Assembly (NCBI GenBank): GCA_963788225.1
Contig: CAWBGI010000003.1
Location: 248,001 to 312,000 of the forward strand
Direction of reading: 5' to 3'
DNA length: 64,000 bases
Source: Sulfotelmatobacter sp963788225
Lineage (GTDB): Bacteria; Acidobacteriota; Terriglobia; Terriglobales; Acidobacteriaceae
Part shown: positions 35,197 to 44,429 of the stretch, one piece after another
Layout: each line of letters starts with the position of its first letter
How positions within the stretch are numbered: the stretch's first letter is position 1
Translations under genes and position numbers: made by a program
Notes under the pieces: model-generated
What the model saw: the letters and a program-made list of their open reading frames with translations, nothing else
What the model was told of the DNA's origin: nothing
Database searches by the model: none

Positions 35197-36138
35197 TTAG
35201 TGGCTGTGGTGCTGATGCTCTTCGCTCTCACCCGCTGGGATCACGCAGCCATGCGCCACTTCGCATTCCACGTGCTCGAACTGGATCGTGGTGTGGTCGA
35301 TGCTGAATTCGTGATGCAGGCACTCTTTCACATCGCGCAGGATGCGCTCACTCACCGAGGGTGGAATGTCGGCAATCGCGATGTGGCAGGAGAGAGCGCG
35401 GGTTTCCGAGCCGATGCTCCAGCAGTGCAGATCGTGCACGTCGTTGACGCCCTCGATGGAGCGGATCGCGGTCGCGACCAGTTCAAGCTTCACCCCGCGC
35501 GGCGTGCCTTCGAGCAAAATATTCAGCGCCTCGCGTACGATGCTGAAGCCTGACCAGAGAATCAGCGCGCCAATCCCAAATGAAAGCGCGGAGTCGATCC
35601 AGTTATCGCCCGTGAGCAGAATGGCCCAGCCTCCAGCGATGACGGCCGCGGTGGAAAGTGTGTCGCCCACTTCGTGCAGCAGCGCGCTGCGAATGTTGAC
35701 GTCGTTTCCAGAACCCCGGCCCGAGCGGTACAGCAACCAGGCGATTACCCCGTTCATCACAACGCCGGCGCCAGCGACCCACATCATCACTGAGGCTTGC
35801 ACGTGCTCGGGATGCTGCAGACGGTGAAACGCCTCATAGAAAATAAAAAACGCAACCGCGACCAGAGACACGGCATTAACCAGCGCCGCCAGCACTCCGG
35901 CACGATGGTAGCCGTACGTCTTGGTTGAACTGGCCGGGCGCGACTGCAAGTACACCGCAACCAGGGAAAGCAGCAGGGCCAGGAAGTCAGAAAGGTTGTG
36001 TCCAGCCTCGGAGAGCAAGGCCAGCGAGTGGGCGCGGATGCCGGCCACGACCAGCAGCACGATGTAGGCGAGGGTCACGCCCAGCGATATCTTGAGCACA
36101 CGCTTGGGACCGCCCGAGCCATGAACGTGCACGTGCAT
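35197..36138 (-). CDS. Cation diffusion facilitator (zinc/cadmium efflux)
   Basis: 313 aa. Six membrane helices; exports divalent metal in exchange for protons. Metal-site residues in LSEAGHNLSDFLALLLS (H-x-x-x-D, about 40-56) and LLHEVGDTLSTAAVI (H-x-x-x-D, about 152-166). The cytoplasmic domain has VNDVHDLHCWSIGSE. Both ends are His-rich (MHVHVHGSGG; EEHQHHSH). It is the CzcD/ZitB type. No metal-sensing regulator is adjacent. Confidence 0.92.
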   Translation of the reverse strand: MHVHVHGSGGPKRVLKISLGVTLAYIVLLVVAGIRAHSLALLSEAGHNLSDFLALLLSLVAVYLQSRPASSTKTYGYHRAGVLAALVNAVSLVAVAFFIFYEAFHRLQHPEHVQASVMMWVAGAGVVMNGVIAWLLYRSGRGSGNDVNIRSALLHEVGDTLSTAAVIAGGWAILLTGDNWIDSALSFGIGALILWSGFSIVREALNILLEGTPRGVKLELVATAIRSIEGVNDVHDLHCWSIGSETRALSCHIAIADIPPSVSERILRDVKECLHHEFSIDHTTIQFEHVECEVAHGCVIPAGESEEHQHHSH

Positions 36139-36174
36139 TTTCTAAGTGTACGGGCGGGGCGAGCGGGCTTCAAG

Positions 36175-36262
36175 AGCAGTGGTCAGCGGCGTCAGTGGTC
36201 AGTAGAACCTACGCGACGGCTGGGCACTGATCACTGGCCACTGACAGCCAGTGACCACTGAT
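36175..36262. repeat. cagtggtcagtggccac-type tandem repeat
   Basis: Alternating cagtggtcag and cactggccactgac words, able to pair with each other. A similar block lies at 57930-58015, upstream of another gene. Confidence 0.6.
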
Positions 36263-36264
36263 CT

Positions 36265-39036
36265 TCAGCGCTGGATGCTTTGCAGGTACCGGTCGTTGTA
36301 GACGATGGTCGAGTTCTGGACGAACTCGAGAATGCGGTACATTTTCTCCCGCGACTCGCGGGTCATCTCTTTGAACTGCACCGCAACGCCCGAGCCGGGA
36401 TGGATTCTTGCGATCGTACCTTCGGCGCTCAAAGCGCCGTCAGGGCTGGTGTTATCGATGGAGAAAACCAGCTTGAGGGCGGACCCGGGAGTCAGAATGG
36501 CGGCGGTTTCTACGTAGCACCCGCCCATGCTGATGTCGATGAGATTTCCGAAGATGGGTCCCTCGCCCGGCTGAGGGTGCAGTTCGATGGTGAGCCGGCA
36601 GTCCATTCGCGCGTGCAGACGCTGGTCCTTCTGCGAAGGTTGTTTTTGCTTCTCCATATACATGCGGCGGTCGGCCTGGGTGAGAAGTTGTTCGGCGTCA
36701 TTGCCGTCGCCGGGAGACACGGCCATTCCCACGCTCAACGATAGAATGTCCTCCCTGCAAACCTCGAATCCGGCTTGCCGCGCGAGCGGACGAATCTGCT
36801 CGATCTTCTTGGCTGCGGCGTCGGCGGCGAGGCCAGGAGCGATCACCACAAATTCGTCTCCGCCCATGCGCGCCACGTAGTCGTACTCGCGGCATGTGTC
36901 TTTCAGCGCCTGGGCAAACAGGCGCAGCACGCGATTTCCCTCCAGGTGCCCGAAGCGGTCGTTGATCTTCTTGAACCCGTTCATGTCGCACACCATCAGC
37001 GTGAGCGAAACGTTGTCGCGCTTGCAGCGGGCCAGTTCGCGATCGAGCTGCAGGAACAGCGACCGGGCGTTGGGCAGGCCGGTCAGGTAGTCGGTGGTGG
37101 CGGAGCTTTCCGCCTGCTGGAACTTGAGGGCGTTTTCAATCGCCAGAGCCATCTTGCCGCTCACCGCGAGCAGGATGCGCAAGTGGTCGGAGGTGAACGC
37201 ATCTTTTTCAGCGCGGTACAGGGCGAGAACGCCGATCACGCCCGCCACTCCCTCCAAGGGCAGGGCCAAAGCTGAACGCAACGTGCTGAATTTTGCGGGA
37301 TCGTTCAGGTAACCCGGCTCGACGGAGGGATTCCCGTTTACAATCGGTTTCTTGTTCTGCGCCACCCAGCCTGAAAGCCCGTCCCCCAACGGGATCCGCA
37401 AGGCAGAAAACAGGCGATAGTTGTCGCCATTCACGTACTCGGGAAACAAAACGTTCTCGCGCAGAATGTAGATTGCGATCGCGTCATAGGGAACCATCGG
37501 TTTCAGTTTCACTGAAAAGACCGAGAGCGTTTCCCCCAGGCTAAGTGACGCTCCCAAATCCTGGCTCAACTCAAACAAAGACTGGGCTTCCTGGCGTGCG
37601 GCGGCAATCGAGGAGAGAAAGGTGGCTTCCCGCCCCGGCGAATCCGGGACTGTCGCGCTTTCAAATCCGGCATCCGGCGCCGGGCCGCGCTCCAGTTTGA
37701 GTTCCTTGGGCAAAGCCGGATTGCCCGCTCCCGCCGACTGCGCCACAGCCAGCCTCTCCAGAGTTCGGTAGCGCTTGCGCAGAACGTCCACCACTTTCGG
37801 GTCAAATGCCTTGCCCGACTCTGCCTCCAACTGCTTCATCACGTCATCCAGCGGCATGGCACGGCGGTACTGCCGGTCAGAAGCCAGCGCGTCCAAGTAA
37901 TCGACCGCGGAGAGAATGCGCGCTCCGATGGGGATCTCGGTCGCTTTCAATCCATAGGGATAACCGGACCCGTCCCATTTTTCGTGGTGAGCACGCACGA
38001 TGGGTACCACCGGATACGGGAAGCGAACCCGCTCCAGAATTTCCGCTCCCACCACGGTGTGAATCTTCATCTTCTCGAATTCTTCCGGCGTAAGCCGGCC
38101 GGGTTTCGCGATGATATGTTCGGGCACCGCCAGCTTGCCGATGTCATGCAGCAGCGCGGCTGCGTGCAGCGCATCCAGTTCCGTCCCCGTCATGCCCAGT
38201 TCTTTTGCCACCTCGATGGCGTAGACGCGAACCCGCTGTAAGTGATCGTGAGTGGTTTGGTCTTTGGCTTCAATAGCGAGCGCCAGGGCCTCAATGGTTC
38301 GCAGATGCAGGTCCGCCATCTCTTCCACATGCCGCTTCTCGTCCTCCAACTTGCCCAAATACAAACGGTAAGAGCGATAAAAGAGATAAATAGCGGGCAC
38401 GAACAACAGCGAGACTTCCCAGTTAAAGGCGTGGTTGAACCAGGAGATCGCACCCGCGACCCCGGCTCCAACCAGGTAATAGGGGAAAGACCAGAAATAG
38501 CAATCCACCAGAATCCGGCGAAGAGGTTTGCCTTCGCTGAACGAAATCACAACCGCTATGCATCCCGCGTTGACGATGAAGTAAGTCGAAGCCGCCAGAC
38601 ACAAAACCAGGGGGTGGCTGCCGATGAGCATGTTGGCCACCGAGTTGTGGTAGATAAGATAGGCCAGAGCGGTCGAGAGCGAGCCCGCGCAAACGTTGAA
38701 CGTCAATTGGATGGCCCCGGGCCGGTTGGGGTAAAAACACTGGGCCAGCATGGAGACCGCGCCCAGAGTAATCGCCTCGGAATAGCTCAGTTCCGCAATC
38801 CCGACCAGGATGAACAGGAAGTTCACCGAAAGCGTGCCCGTAATGCCGGGCAGCGCGACCCGCAGCCGCGACGCCAAAATCGAAATGCCCAGGTAGCAGA
38901 TGAACTCGGCGATGTTTCTGCTGCTTTGGTGGATCGCAGCTTGCAGCAGACACACCATTCCTGCGGCAATTACCAAGCCGATAAAAACCTTGTTGCCGGG
39001 AGACAAACTCTTCCAGGAGTGTGCGCTAGTGGACAT
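36265..39036 (-). CDS. Membrane sensor with HD-GYP, GAF, GGDEF and PilZ domains
   Basis: 923 aa. Residues 10-235: eight or so membrane helices (MASE-type sensor). About 245-420: HD-GYP phosphodiesterase with ALLHDIGKLAVPEH and AHHEKWDGSGYPYG, full metal ligands. About 490-645: GAF domain. About 650-810: diguanylate cyclase with YVARMGGDEFVVIAPG; the RxxD inhibitory site (REYD) lies five residues before GGDEF. About 810-915: PilZ with RLHARMDCRLTIEL and DISMGGCYVET (R...D-x-S-x-x-G), which binds c-di-GMP. So it may make, break and sense c-di-GMP in one chain. ATG at 39036 starts just before the first helix; a start at 39171 adds 45 odd residues. Confidence 0.9.
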   Translation of the reverse strand: MSTSAHSWKSLSPGNKVFIGLVIAAGMVCLLQAAIHQSSRNIAEFICYLGISILASRLRVALPGITGTLSVNFLFILVGIAELSYSEAITLGAVSMLAQCFYPNRPGAIQLTFNVCAGSLSTALAYLIYHNSVANMLIGSHPLVLCLAASTYFIVNAGCIAVVISFSEGKPLRRILVDCYFWSFPYYLVGAGVAGAISWFNHAFNWEVSLLFVPAIYLFYRSYRLYLGKLEDEKRHVEEMADLHLRTIEALALAIEAKDQTTHDHLQRVRVYAIEVAKELGMTGTELDALHAAALLHDIGKLAVPEHIIAKPGRLTPEEFEKMKIHTVVGAEILERVRFPYPVVPIVRAHHEKWDGSGYPYGLKATEIPIGARILSAVDYLDALASDRQYRRAMPLDDVMKQLEAESGKAFDPKVVDVLRKRYRTLERLAVAQSAGAGNPALPKELKLERGPAPDAGFESATVPDSPGREATFLSSIAAARQEAQSLFELSQDLGASLSLGETLSVFSVKLKPMVPYDAIAIYILRENVLFPEYVNGDNYRLFSALRIPLGDGLSGWVAQNKKPIVNGNPSVEPGYLNDPAKFSTLRSALALPLEGVAGVIGVLALYRAEKDAFTSDHLRILLAVSGKMALAIENALKFQQAESSATTDYLTGLPNARSLFLQLDRELARCKRDNVSLTLMVCDMNGFKKINDRFGHLEGNRVLRLFAQALKDTCREYDYVARMGGDEFVVIAPGLAADAAAKKIEQIRPLARQAGFEVCREDILSLSVGMAVSPGDGNDAEQLLTQADRRMYMEKQKQPSQKDQRLHARMDCRLTIELHPQPGEGPIFGNLIDISMGGCYVETAAILTPGSALKLVFSIDNTSPDGALSAEGTIARIHPGSGVAVQFKEMTRESREKMYRILEFVQNSTIVYNDRYLQSIQR

Positions 39037-39326
39037 AAATATCGAGGTCCCCGGGCCATTGCTGTCGACTGCGCGCCAGGCACTCAATATCCAAGGATAA
39101 GTAGCTAACCGGTTTAATAACAATGATTTGTGAGGCGGACTCGAAACTTCGGTAATGCTGTAAATCGCCACATTGCGGGCAACTTTTCCAGCATCGAGTC
39201 CCCCTCACGGAGGCGATTGAAGTTGTCTTCCAGCCGGATCCCCTAATTCTGCCGACCTATCCCGATGTTGCCGCTAACAAAGGCTGAACCAGCCCGTCCA
39301 CTAATGCGTAATAATAGATATAGCTT

Positions 39327-40574
39327 ATGCGCATGGTCGTAGACATCTTCGCCCAGATCTTCCGCACCCTCTGGGCGCACAAGCTACGCTCATTCCTCAC
39401 GATGTTCGGCATCGCCTGGGGAGTCGGGTCTTTGCTGCTGCTGGTCGGCCTGGGAGAAGGCTTCCGCTCCGGCAACAAGCGCGAGTTGGCGCAGTACGGC
39501 AAGGACATTATGTTCATTTTTCCGGGACGGGCTCCGGTGGTGCAAGGCAGCATGAACTCCGCGCGCACCTACCTGCTCACCTATCAGGATTACCTCGACA
39601 TCCGCACGGAAGCCCCGCACGTCCGCAACGCTTCTCCGGTGCTGATTCGCACGGATGTGCGTGCGGTCAGCGAGTTTGGCAGCGCCAATGGCGAGCTTGC
39701 CGGCGTCGAACCGCAGTTCAGTGAGATCCGTTATCTTCCAGTCAACCAGGGACGCTGGCTCGACGACCTTGACGAGACCCAGCGACGCAACGTCATCGTG
39801 CTGGGCGATGAACTGGTCAAGAATCTGTTTCCCGGACGCCCCGCAGTGGGCGCCAGCATCATTCTCAACGACATCACCTTCGAAGTGGTGGGCACGGTGC
39901 AGCGCGTGGGCCGCGGCGACGATAACTCGACCAACATGCGCGGTTACGTCCCTTTCCGGGTCATGGCGACTTTGTTTCCGCTCAAGGGCGAGAACCACGA
40001 GAATTCCATCTCGTTCATCAACTACCAGCCGCGCGTAACCGATGAGCATTTGCTGGCGCAGGATGAGGTTCGCAAGCTGGTCGCCCGCAATCACGGCTTT
40101 GATTACCGCGACAAGGATGCTTTCGAAGGCTGGGACACGATTCAGAATTCCAAGGCGGTCGGCTCCATTTTCGACGCCATGAACATGTTCCTCGGCGCTG
40201 TGGGGATGATCACGCTGGCGTTAGGCGCCATCGGCGTAATCAACATCATGCTGGTCACGGTCAGCGAGCGAACCCGGGAGATCGGATTGCGCATGGCTCT
40301 GGGCGCGACACGGCGCAGCATTCTGGCTCATTTTTTTCTGGAGGGAATCATTCTCACGCTGTTTAGCGGGCTGGTCGGCATGGGACTCGCCGCCGGACTA
40401 ATGGCGTTGATGGGCAACCTGCAAGGCCAGGGAGGATTCGATCCGCCCAAACTTGTGCCCGCGACGGCGATTCTTGCGATCGGCAGCCTGACTTTGGCGG
40501 GTGTAATCGCGGGACTTTATCCGGCGCGCAAGGCTGCAATGCTGCAGCCGGTGGAGGCGCTGCGGCAGGAGTAG
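39327..40574 (+). CDS. MacB-type ABC transporter permease, copy 1
   Basis: 415 aa. FtsX/MacB fold: one N-terminal helix (FLTMFGIAWGVGSLLLLVGL), a large periplasmic MacB-PCD domain (about 45-280), then three C-terminal helices with INIMLVTVSERTREIGLRMA, the conserved ATPase contact. Carries antibiotics, lipoproteins or signals across the envelope with a MacB-like ATPase and an adaptor, neither of which is in the window. Copy 2 lies 1 kb downstream. Confidence 0.88.
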   Translation: MRMVVDIFAQIFRTLWAHKLRSFLTMFGIAWGVGSLLLLVGLGEGFRSGNKRELAQYGKDIMFIFPGRAPVVQGSMNSARTYLLTYQDYLDIRTEAPHVRNASPVLIRTDVRAVSEFGSANGELAGVEPQFSEIRYLPVNQGRWLDDLDETQRRNVIVLGDELVKNLFPGRPAVGASIILNDITFEVVGTVQRVGRGDDNSTNMRGYVPFRVMATLFPLKGENHENSISFINYQPRVTDEHLLAQDEVRKLVARNHGFDYRDKDAFEGWDTIQNSKAVGSIFDAMNMFLGAVGMITLALGAIGVINIMLVTVSERTREIGLRMALGATRRSILAHFFLEGIILTLFSGLVGMGLAAGLMALMGNLQGQGGFDPPKLVPATAILAIGSLTLAGVIAGLYPARKAAMLQPVEALRQE

Positions 40575-40650
40575 AGGATAAACCGGTCGGATTTGAAAGG
40601 GCGCGGCTCTAGCCGGCGCGCATGAGGAAAGCGACTAGAAAGGCATCCTA

Positions 40651-41511
40651 GTGCAGGCTTTGAAGGAAGTCGGTCTTGTTGTGACATTTCTATGTGCGGG
40701 TACAAGCGGACCGCTGGCGCAAGCGCCTGCCACACTGTCTTCGCGCGACGTCTTGGTTCATGGACACCATCTGGCATTCCACATGACGCCCGGTCGTCTG
40801 CCTGTCCTGGTGTTGGACGCAGGGGGTGGGGCTGACTCTACCTACTGGAACAGCATCATCCCTGAACTTGCGAAACGCACCGGCTCGGAGATCGTTACCT
40901 ACGATCGTGCAGGGCTTGGAGCAAGTGACGAAGTACCACCTCCATTCCGCATGGAGGACGCGGTTACGGACCTTGAGTCTGGCCTAAGACAACTAGGAGC
41001 AACCCGCGATCTCGTTTTGATTCCGCATTCGTTTGCGGGCAGCATTGCAACTTATCTTGCCATTCGGCATCCGGATTGGATCTCTGGCGCAGTCTTGGTA
41101 GACACGAACGTCCCGGACTTTTTCACCGATCAGGAAGTCGCGCACCTGGCCCCCATCATTCAGCCCATGGTGGCCGCCGAACTAGCTGCCCATCCTGATA
41201 AAAAGACAAGGACCTTGGAAGCGATAACTGAAGCTTATGTCGAGACCAGCCATGATTTCCACAAGGCTGTGTGGCCGGCTTCAATCCCATGCGAAGTGAT
41301 TGTCTCTGAAGGAACACCATTTCCGCCCGACATGAAACTTGATTCCAAGAATTGGAAGGACGCTCACTTAGCGTTTGCGAATAAAGCTTGCGATCGAAAA
41401 TTAACGGTAGCTACCGGCAGTTCGCACGATATCGCCCATGATCGCCCCGAGGTCATAATTGAGGCGACTGGGAAACTAGTCGATCGACTTAGATCCGCCA
41501 AGCAAAGGTAA
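40651..41511 (+). CDS. Exported alpha/beta-hydrolase
   Basis: 286 aa. Signal-like N-terminus (LVVTFLCAGTSGPLAQAP). Hydrolase fold with VLVLDAGGGADSTYW (oxyanion-hole region), VTYDRAGLGASDE, the nucleophile elbow PHSFAGSIATYLA (Ser replaces the usual G-x-S-x-G start), VLVDTNVPDF and a late His in GSSHDIAHDRPE. The start is GTG at 40651. It separates two MacB-type permeases with different codon context and may be an inserted gene. Substrate unknown. Confidence 0.78.
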   Translation: MQALKEVGLVVTFLCAGTSGPLAQAPATLSSRDVLVHGHHLAFHMTPGRLPVLVLDAGGGADSTYWNSIIPELAKRTGSEIVTYDRAGLGASDEVPPPFRMEDAVTDLESGLRQLGATRDLVLIPHSFAGSIATYLAIRHPDWISGAVLVDTNVPDFFTDQEVAHLAPIIQPMVAAELAAHPDKKTRTLEAITEAYVETSHDFHKAVWPASIPCEVIVSEGTPFPPDMKLDSKNWKDAHLAFANKACDRKLTVATGSSHDIAHDRPEVIIEATGKLVDRLRSAKQR

Positions 41512-41599
41512 ACAATGGCTGGTCAACTGGTTCTAGCCGCGGTATGGCCCGGCAAATCGAAAGCCCCTTTAGCAGCGGCGGGCATTGGGAGAGAACAGT

Positions 41600-42841
41600 A
41601 TGTTCCGTGATTTGTTACACGAGGCTTACGGCGCGATGCGGCACAACCGCCGCCGCACCGCCCTCACCATGCTGGGCATGGCGTGGGGGATTGCCACGGT
41701 CGTGATGCTGCTGGCCTATGGCGATGGCTTCGGACAAGCCTGCACCAACATCTTCGCCAACTTTGGCACCAAGCTGATGATCCTGGTGCCGGGCCGCACC
41801 TCCATGCAGGCGGGCGGGCAGAAGGCGGGCGCGCAAGTTCGCTTCACCCTCGACGACGTGGACACGCTCACCACCAATCTTCCACAGATCACGCACATCA
41901 CGCCCGAAGTGGATAAGCAGTGCAACGTTCAGTTCGACACGCGCACCGTCGCCCTCGACGTCACCGGAAATTATGCCAATGTCGATTCCGTCCGCGCCCT
42001 GAAACTCGGCAGCGGCCGCTTCTTCAACATGCAGGACCAGATGCAGCGCGCCCGCGTCGCCGTGATCGGCTCCGAGGCCAAGGCAAAACTTTTCTCCGGA
42101 CGAAACGCTCTGGGCGAACGCATCCGCGTCGATGGCCTGACCTTCGAAGTGATCGGCATCCTGAAAGCCAAGATGCAGGAAGGCGACGACGACATCAACC
42201 GCGTCGTCTACGTGCCTTTCACGACCATGAGTGACATAAAGGACACGCACTACCTCGATTCCATCTGGTTCAACTACGAGACGCCGGATTACGAGCGCCT
42301 GGAGCAATCGGCTCGCGCCGTTCTGGCCGGCGAGCACAAGTTCAACCAAACTGACCGCCGCGCCGTGCGCATATTTAATCTGATGGAACAGGTTCACCAG
42401 TTCGAAGTCATCACCATCGGCCTGAAAATCCTGCTGGGATTTATCGGCACGCTCACGCTCGGGATCGGCGGCGTGGGCCTGATGAACATCATGCTTGTGT
42501 CGGTCACTCAGCGCACGCGCGAAATTGGAGTGGAGAAAGCGCTGGGCGCCCGCCGCGGGGACATTCTGCTTCAGTTCCTCGCCGAAGCGCTGACCATCAC
42601 GTTTATCGGCGGATTGCTGGGAGTCATCCTGGCCTACGCCGTCTCGCTTTCCGTCGGCAGGCTTACTCTGTATAGCGCCATGGCGAAGAACGCCGAAGCC
42701 GGCGACATTCGTCTGTTAATCGCCCCCGGCACGCTACTGGTAGCCACGCTGATTCTGACCGTAGTCGGCCTGATCAGCGGCATGGTCCCCGCCCTCCGCG
42801 CTTCGCGCCTGGATCCCATCGAAGCCCTGCGCTACGAATAG
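41600..42841 (+). CDS. MacB-type ABC transporter permease, copy 2
   Basis: 413 aa. Same fold as copy 1: TALTMLGMAWGIATVVMLLA, a periplasmic domain (about 45-270), then LMNIMLVSVTQRTREIGVEK and a proper C-terminus (LRASRLDPIEALRYE). ATG at 41600 has gggagag upstream. Probably a heterodimer partner of copy 1. The genomic island begins about 70 bases beyond its stop. Confidence 0.88.
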   Translation: MFRDLLHEAYGAMRHNRRRTALTMLGMAWGIATVVMLLAYGDGFGQACTNIFANFGTKLMILVPGRTSMQAGGQKAGAQVRFTLDDVDTLTTNLPQITHITPEVDKQCNVQFDTRTVALDVTGNYANVDSVRALKLGSGRFFNMQDQMQRARVAVIGSEAKAKLFSGRNALGERIRVDGLTFEVIGILKAKMQEGDDDINRVVYVPFTTMSDIKDTHYLDSIWFNYETPDYERLEQSARAVLAGEHKFNQTDRRAVRIFNLMEQVHQFEVITIGLKILLGFIGTLTLGIGGVGLMNIMLVSVTQRTREIGVEKALGARRGDILLQFLAEALTITFIGGLLGVILAYAVSLSVGRLTLYSAMAKNAEAGDIRLLIAPGTLLVATLILTVVGLISGMVPALRASRLDPIEALRYE

Positions 42842-42912
42842 GACCCTCTTAAGTCTGGAAACACCTTGGATGAGCGGACTTTAGTCCTTGAGGGACCGAT
42901 TGCTGATCTAAC

Positions 42913-42957
<45 letters not shown>

Positions 42958-43202
42958 TCGCCCAGCGCGTAGTGATTCCAAAGACTTTCAACAAGATACC
43001 ACTGCAGAACGCGGCAAAAACAGGCAAAATCCGCAACCCCCGCGCAACTCGAAATCTGACATTTTAAGAGGTGACAAATGACGTGACAAAATGACTCGAA
43101 ACTTGCGGCGATCTTCGGGGCCTTCCAGACCCAGCGGGAGAGAAAAACCGGCTGCGGGTCAGAGGTTCAAGTCCTCATCTCCGCGTCCTCCTGTTCCAAG
43201 TT

Positions 43203-43461
43203 CTATTGTCCAGAAGTTCCCGACGCGCTAGTCCCGATACCCGTGAACTTTCCAAAAACTTTGCGGAAGATACCTAAATCGAGACCGGCACTCACAAAGA
43301 ACCCGGTGCCGCGCTGGTCGTTGGTGGGAAAGGCGCCAGTAATGTCGACTGGAGTATTCGCCTTGTAAGGGCTCTGCAGAACAGTTCTGGTGCCGAAGTT
43401 TACTCCGGCGGCGAACTGGACTCCCAGCGCAGGCTCAAAGAAGGGTCCAACAAAATAATTG
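43203..43461 (-). pseudogene. C-terminal fragment of an outer-membrane-type protein
   Basis: One open frame from about 43461 to the stop at 43203-43205 encodes GPFFEPALGVQFAAGVNFGT, then VFGKFTGIGTSASG, typical of the end of an acidobacterial outer-membrane or surface barrel. No start exists; it joins directly to the HsdR fragment. Confidence 0.6.
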
Positions 43462-44428
43462 TTGGCCTTCCTGCATACTTCGGATAATTCGCATCAAAAC
43501 GCTCCACGATGAACTGCGCGTGGTCGTGGTTCTTGGCGAAGATGATGGTCTTTCCCGGCCGATCCCCGTCGGCGACCTTCATGCCACGAGTCATCAGGTG
43601 TTCCAGAACGTTGTCCACCGTGTCTTCATTGAAGAGCCAGCGATTCAGCGCCTCTGGCTCGACAGTGCGTGGAATGTTGCCATCCTCATCCCACTCAATC
43701 GCGTCCCAGCGCTCTTTTTCGTTGTCGGTCATCTGGTCATACTTCATGCCCTCGCGCTGGAACTTGAGCGGCACGGAAACAGCCTTCGGTGGAACCAGAA
43801 ACCCGTCCTTCACCGCCTCTTCCAGGCCGTAGGCATCGGTCGGGACGCCATCCTCCAAATCGAACAGGCCATAAGTGTTGTGGTCAACCTCGTCCTTGGG
43901 TGTCGCCGTCAGTCCGACCAGAAACGAGTCGAAGTACTCGAAGATCGCGCGGTATTTCTGATAAACGGAGCGGTGCGCCTCATCGATGATAACCAGGTCG
44001 AAATGTCCCGGCCCAAACTGCCTCCGGCCGTCTTTGGTTTCGTCAATCAGGCGGAGCATCGTCGGATACGTCGAAACCAGCACCCTCGCTTCCCCGATCT
44101 GTTCAGGGTGCTCCAACACATTCACTGCTGCTGCTGACGGCAGTTGCTTCTTGAAGACGTTGGTAGTTTGTTTCACCAGCGCGATTCGGTCAGCCAGGAA
44201 CAGGACGCGCTTGACCCAGTTGCAGCGCATCATCAGATCGCACAGGGCAATTACGGTGCGCGTCTTGCCGGCGCCGGTCGCCATCACGACAAGCGACTTA
44301 CGTTCGTGATCCTTCTCGAACGCCTCCCCGATGCTGCGGATCGCCCGCTGCTGATAGAAGCGTTCGACGATCTTCTCGTTGATCTCGGCAGCGCCCAGGC
44401 TGGTCCGCGTGCTGCGCCTCTGAATCAG
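43462..44428 (-). pseudogene. Internal fragment of a type I restriction enzyme R subunit (HsdR)
   Basis: Encodes the helicase motor core of HsdR: VVMATGAGKTRTVIALCDLM (Walker A), RVLFLADRIALVKQ, VIIDEAHRSVYQKYRAIF (DEAH box), LVGLTATPKDEVD, KTIIFAKNHDHAQFIVERF. Both ends are missing: upstream it runs into an integrase on the other strand, downstream into an outer-membrane protein remnant. No HsdM or HsdS is nearby, so it cannot be a working restriction system. Confidence 0.85.
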
Positions 44429-44429
44429 C

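Noticed and set aside
43156..43187. Possible second tRNA (T-arm-like stretch)
   Set aside because: Only a T-arm and part of an acceptor are visible; no anticodon or D-arm precedes it.
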